DNA of 64,000 nucleotides from contig NZ_CP028940.1 in assembly GCF_013307205.1 (NCBI RefSeq), positions 670,647-734,646 on the forward strand. Direction: 5' to 3'. Numbering within the stretch: the first letter of the stretch is position 1; each line of letters begins with the position of its first letter. Positions 60,568 through 64,000 of the stretch are shown piece after piece. This DNA comes from Polynucleobacter arcticus (GTDB lineage Bacteria; Pseudomonadota; Gammaproteobacteria; Burkholderiales; Burkholderiaceae). A program made the translations under genes and the position numbers. The notes beneath the pieces are model-generated. The model was given only the letters and a program-made list of their open reading frames with translations, searched no databases and was not told where the DNA came from.

Positions 60568-61440
60568 ATGCAATATAACTATCGTCACCTTTACTACTTC
60601 TGGGTAGTCGCCAAAGAAGGCAGCATGTCTAAAGCTGCTGAGCGGCTGGATATGGCCATTCAGACTATTAGCGCCCAAGTACATGAATTAGAAAAATCCC
60701 TGGGCTACTTGTTATTTAAGCCTGCAGGTCGCGGTCTCGCTTTAACTGAATCAGGATTTGCTGCCTTAGCAATCGCTGAGCAAATCTTTCTCCTCGGAGA
60801 AAAGTTGCCTGAAGCAGTCAGAGATGCGGCTATCTCTCCCAAAACCAAAATTACAGTTGGTGTATCCGATGGCTTATCAAAGCTGGTGACCAGACAACTC
60901 CTTGAGCCTATCCTAGAAAAAAATGACGTTCAGTTGATTGCCCATGAGGGTGAGTTTGAGGATCTCTTAGCTGACCTAGCATTACATCGACTGGATATTG
61001 TCTTGGCTGACCGGCCCGCGCCAAGCAATAAAAATTTACACGTATACAGCGAAGAGCTCATGAAATCCTCTATCGCTTGGTTTGGCGTCAATAAAGTATT
61101 AAAGCAAACTGAAAAATCTTTTCCAGAATGTCTCAATGATTTACCCATTCTTTTGCCAACGACCCATTCCAAGGTGCGCCATTTGATTGATCAATGGTTT
61201 GCAAAAAATGGTATCAATCCCCATATCGCTGGCGAATTTGAGGACAGCGCCTTACTAAAGACTTTTGCAGCTAGTGGATTAGGTGTGTTTCCTGCGGGAC
61301 AAATTATTGAAAAGAATTTGAAAGAGACTTACAACATGGATATGTTTGGCAGCTGCAAAGATATGTATGAATATTTTTATGCCATTCGTTCAGAAAAAAA
61401 GATTCAACATCCTTTGGTAGAAGCCATTATCAAGCGATAG
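60568..61440 (+). CDS. LysR-type regulator, NhaR subfamily
   Basis: This 290-residue regulator has an N-terminal winged helix (YRHLYYFWVVAKEGSMSKAAERLDMAIQTISAQVHELEKSLG) typical of NhaR rather than classical LysR, and a periplasmic-binding-like effector domain. NhaR responds to Na+ and pH in E. coli. Here it is 22 bases upstream of an SbtA-type transporter gene in the same direction. It therefore probably regulates bicarbonate or sodium-linked transport. Confidence 0.92.
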   Translation: MQYNYRHLYYFWVVAKEGSMSKAAERLDMAIQTISAQVHELEKSLGYLLFKPAGRGLALTESGFAALAIAEQIFLLGEKLPEAVRDAAISPKTKITVGVSDGLSKLVTRQLLEPILEKNDVQLIAHEGEFEDLLADLALHRLDIVLADRPAPSNKNLHVYSEELMKSSIAWFGVNKVLKQTEKSFPECLNDLPILLPTTHSKVRHLIDQWFAKNGINPHIAGEFEDSALLKTFAASGLGVFPAGQIIEKNLKETYNMDMFGSCKDMYEYFYAIRSEKKIQHPLVEAIIKR

Positions 61441-61462
61441 GCATTCAAGAAAAGACTCAATC

Positions 61463-62437
61463 ATGGCCAATTTTTTAGACCCCGCAATCTTATTTTTTAT
61501 CTTTGGCGCATTCGCAGGTGCCGTCAAATCGAACTTAGAAATTCCGCAACCGATTTCTCGATTTCTTTCTCTTTACCTTCTGATGGCATTGGGTCTCAAG
61601 GGTGGCTTTGCTCTGCACAAATCCGGCTTCACCACTGAAATTGCACTCTCTCTTGGCCTGGCAATCTTTCTCGCGATCCTAATTCCTTTGATAGGCTACC
61701 GAATTCTCAGGACCAAGCTCAATACATTTGATTCGGCAGCGATTGCCGCTACCTACGGCTCTGTGAGTGCAGTCACATTCATCACGGCCACTCAATACTT
61801 AAACCAATTTGATATTCCGTATGGTGGCCACATGGCTGCGGCAATGGCGCTCATGGAGTCTCCGGCGATTATCCTGGCAATCGTCTTGGCAAATAAGGCG
61901 AGATCCTCCCATGCTATTCAGACTGAGACTCAATCCCAGCATCAGCCGGTAGGCCTATCTAAAATACTTCACGAGTCTTTTACTGATGGCGCGCAATTAC
62001 TCCTGCTTGGATCGATGCTGGTAGGACTCGTGAGTGGTGAGGCCGGTCAGAAGTTAATGGCGCCATTTTCTATAGATCTCTTTAAAGGCATGTTGGCATT
62101 CTTCCTCTTGGATATGGGCCTGATGGCAGCCAGAAATTTTCAAGGCCTTAAAGGTAAACCACTGATTACTGTGCTGTATGCCATTGGCTCTCCACTCTCA
62201 CACGCCCTCATCGCATTGGTACTCTGCAAACTCATTGGGCTGCCACTTGGTAATACCATCTTGCTCATGGTGCTTGCTTCAAGCGCTTCCTACATTGCTG
62301 TTCCGGCCGTTCTACGCCATGCATTGCCCGAAGTCAATCCAGCGCTTTATATGGGAATGTCCTTAGGAATCACTTTCCCATTCAACATTATTTTAGGCAT
62401 CCCCCTGTACGCGATGCTGGCTAAAATGGTTTTGTAA
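61463..62437 (+). CDS. SbtA-family sodium-dependent bicarbonate transporter homologue
   Basis: This 324-residue membrane protein has about ten helices in two inverted repeats. Family lines are LSLYLLMALGLKGGFALHKSG, IAATYGSVSAVTFITATQYL, FFLLDMGLMAARNFQGLKGKP and SASYIAVPAVLRHALPEVNP, as in SbtA (DUF897). Cyanobacterial SbtA imports bicarbonate with Na+ and is controlled by SbtB, a PII-like protein. No SbtB is adjacent here. The linker between halves is short and polar (HAIQTETQSQHQ). Confidence 0.92.
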   Translation: MANFLDPAILFFIFGAFAGAVKSNLEIPQPISRFLSLYLLMALGLKGGFALHKSGFTTEIALSLGLAIFLAILIPLIGYRILRTKLNTFDSAAIAATYGSVSAVTFITATQYLNQFDIPYGGHMAAAMALMESPAIILAIVLANKARSSHAIQTETQSQHQPVGLSKILHESFTDGAQLLLLGSMLVGLVSGEAGQKLMAPFSIDLFKGMLAFFLLDMGLMAARNFQGLKGKPLITVLYAIGSPLSHALIALVLCKLIGLPLGNTILLMVLASSASYIAVPAVLRHALPEVNPALYMGMSLGITFPFNIILGIPLYAMLAKMVL

Positions 62438-62470
62438 ATACGGGCACCTACCTCAAACAATAATATTCAA

Positions 62471-63313
62471 ATGAATATTTTTTCAAATAGAACTGCTAGT
62501 CTTTTAACGAAGCATGGCAAAGAGCTTGTGCTAGATGAAGTCTTGCCTGCGGCAACCGGCCTCCAAGTCAAACTCACTACTGCTTACGATACTGACCTGC
62601 TTGGCACATTTACGTTAGAAACACCTAGGCATGGCAGTCAACTCGATGCAGCCAGAAAGAAGGCTCAAGTGGGTATGGAGCTCTTGGGGACGGATTTTGG
62701 GCTCGCTAATGAAGGTGCCTTTGTCGCTGATCCATACACTGGGATGTTGCCGTGGAACAATGAACTGGTCATTCTGATTGATCAACAACATCAACTAGAA
62801 ATTACTGGCTTTTCAAGCGCGCCCGCTCAAAATGCGCACGCCTACATTAGTCATTGGGAGGGGTTGGAAAAATTTGCTGAGACGGCGCTATTTCCTTCGC
62901 ACCTTCTCGTCATCAAACCAACAGACGAATATCACCCCAAATCAATAAAGAATATTGGTACTCGGCAGCAGCTGAAAGAAGCATTTGAATGGGCTTCAGC
63001 GAACTCTAGCAAAGGCGTTATTTATGTTGAAAACGACCTTAGGGCGTTTGCCAACCCCACTCGCATGGAAAATATTCGCCAGGCGACCATCAATCTAGCC
63101 AATAAAATGAATTCGCTATGTCCAGCATGCCAGACTCCTGGATACTGGATTCAGGATATTCAGCGTGGCCTACCCTGCAATGCCTGCGGTATGCCTACCG
63201 ATCAAGAGATCACCAAAATATGGGGATGTCTCAAATGCCAATACAGCGATAAAGAAGCGGTCAAGACACTCCGCTTTGCCAACCCCTCTCAGTGTAAGCA
63301 CTGCAATCCATAG
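62471..63313 (+). CDS. DUF6671-family protein with zinc-ribbon C-terminus
   Basis: This 280-residue soluble protein has opening lines NRTASLLTKHGKELVLDEVLPAATGLQV and TPRHGSQLDAARKKAQVGMELLGTDFGLANEGAF. The C-terminal 70 residues hold four CxxC pairs (CPAC, CNAC, CLKC, CKHC), so two zinc-ribbon-like sites are likely. The function of the family is not known. It follows the SbtA gene after 33 bases and may be co-transcribed. Confidence 0.87.
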   Translation: MNIFSNRTASLLTKHGKELVLDEVLPAATGLQVKLTTAYDTDLLGTFTLETPRHGSQLDAARKKAQVGMELLGTDFGLANEGAFVADPYTGMLPWNNELVILIDQQHQLEITGFSSAPAQNAHAYISHWEGLEKFAETALFPSHLLVIKPTDEYHPKSIKNIGTRQQLKEAFEWASANSSKGVIYVENDLRAFANPTRMENIRQATINLANKMNSLCPACQTPGYWIQDIQRGLPCNACGMPTDQEITKIWGCLKCQYSDKEAVKTLRFANPSQCKHCNP

Positions 63314-63336
63314 TCAGGCAAGTTCGCTGATTGACG

Positions 63337-63915
63337 CTATTTCGTTTTTTTCGTTCTTGCAGAACTTTCTTTTTGGGCACCCTCTTTTTGCACGGCAGAA
63401 AACTGGCTCATGTTTTCAACGCTTTTCTCAAAGCTCACAAATGAGTCTGCCATTGCTGCCCGAATTAATTCAAAATTCTGGAGTGCGTTACTAAATGAGG
63501 CTTTGAACACAGAAGTGTAAGGCTCGGTTCCAGCTGGAGCATTTTGAGTGGCTTCATTCACAAAATGAATCAAATCCTGTTGCGACTCTTTAATCATGGA
63601 CTCTGCAATGTTAGCGATCTCTTTATTTCCGCTAGCTAAAGCTTGAAAAAGTTGAGATTGATAGCCTGCGACTTCTTTCGCCGCCTCTTGCAAGACTTCA
63701 GCATGCACAAAATCAAATGCCGCTTTGGGATCTTGAGTTTTCATGAGCTCTGCGACTTTAGATTGCAGGCGAGAAGCAAGCTCCTGTGCGGCCTGTTGAT
63801 TCAATTGCGCAATCGCCTGGGCGCTAGTTAATGCTACTTGACCGACGGCCTTGACTGACTCAATCCCCTTAGTCTGATTTGCCATTGCACTGACATCAAA
63901 TGGATTCTTGCTCAT
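63337..63915 (-). CDS. Phasin-family protein
   Basis: This phasin of about 192 residues coats polyhydroxyalkanoate granules. It is mostly amphipathic helix with the family start NPFDVSAMANQTKGIESVKAVGQVALTSAQAIAQLNQQAAQELASRLQ and a Lys-rich tail. The ATG at 63915 lies 7 bases behind GAGGG; the longer frame to 63948 has no such signal. It converges with the DUF6671 gene. Presence of a phasin supports PHA storage in this organism. Confidence 0.93.
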   Translation of the reverse strand: MSKNPFDVSAMANQTKGIESVKAVGQVALTSAQAIAQLNQQAAQELASRLQSKVAELMKTQDPKAAFDFVHAEVLQEAAKEVAGYQSQLFQALASGNKEIANIAESMIKESQQDLIHFVNEATQNAPAGTEPYTSVFKASFSNALQNFELIRAAMADSFVSFEKSVENMSQFSAVQKEGAQKESSARTKKTK

Positions 63916-64000
63916 ATACGCCCTCTTGTTGAATTGGTGATTCTTCAATCTACTCTCGATTCCACCCGCTGGAGATAGAGGAATACCACTAGAGGCGCCT

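Overview
The window looks like a chromosomal segment of a low-GC betaproteobacterium of the Burkholderiaceae, most like Polynucleobacter. This is an inference from gene content (phasin, ahpC/ahpF with an Rrf2 regulator, a Crp-like regulator of Burkholderia type, a czcCBA-PII block, NhaR-type LysR plus SbtA) and from short, AT-leaning intergenic DNA. No rRNA, complete tRNA, CRISPR array, insertion sequence or integrase was seen.

Layout. 1-1700: a small accessory block with a zeta-toxin-like kinase, a 65-residue partner and a methyltransferase, ending in a tandem repeat beside a tRNA-3'-end-like stretch. 1.7-4.7 kb: two fasciclin proteins and an ice-binding-like (DUF3494) lipoprotein. 4.9-10 kb: an HD-GYP phosphodiesterase, two GGDEF cyclases and an RNB-family ribonuclease. 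10.3-12.6 kb: TerC, then a four-gene leftward operon with a universal stress protein and a metal-binding-like protein. 13.0-20.2 kb: a five-gene leftward chemosensory operon (CheR-TPR, double CheW, MCP, CheA-REC, CheB) of Wsp-like architecture, divergent from metK and a REC-PAS-GGDEF-EAL protein. 24-31.5 kb: small genes, bacterioferritin-like protein, fumC, two DUF5670 mini-proteins, a BLUF photoreceptor, a Crp-like regulator, an outer-membrane barrel and a VOC protein. 31.7-32.2 kb: cytochrome b561.

32.3-41.3 kb is the most interesting part. It holds GTP cyclohydrolase II with a degenerate N-terminal domain, a RibD-type reductase, a glycosyltransferase, a 6-PTPS-fold protein with an altered metal site and a zinc-less dehydrogenase. 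Divergent from these are an OpgH-type glucosyltransferase, an NdvA-type exporter and a methyltransferase. I read this as a candidate biosynthetic cluster for a glycosylated pterin- or pyrimidine-like metabolite linked to glucan synthesis and export. The product is unknown.

41.3-47.7 kb: a DsbA-family protein, small membrane proteins, and a selenoneine locus (senA, selD/senC, and senB on the other strand) with a GST. 47.8-50.9 kb: an Rrf2 regulator divergent from ahpC-ahpF, with mutually exclusive hairpins between the two ahp genes. 50.9-60 kb: a large FAD/FeS oxidoreductase and czcCBA with a PII protein. 60-64 kb: a possible 23-26 residue peptide gene with its own terminator, a NhaR-type regulator, an SbtA bicarbonate transporter homologue, a DUF6671 protein and a phasin.

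Three pairs of dispersed or flanking repeats (741/30851, 2812/28256, 29901/30808) link otherwise unrelated intergenic regions.
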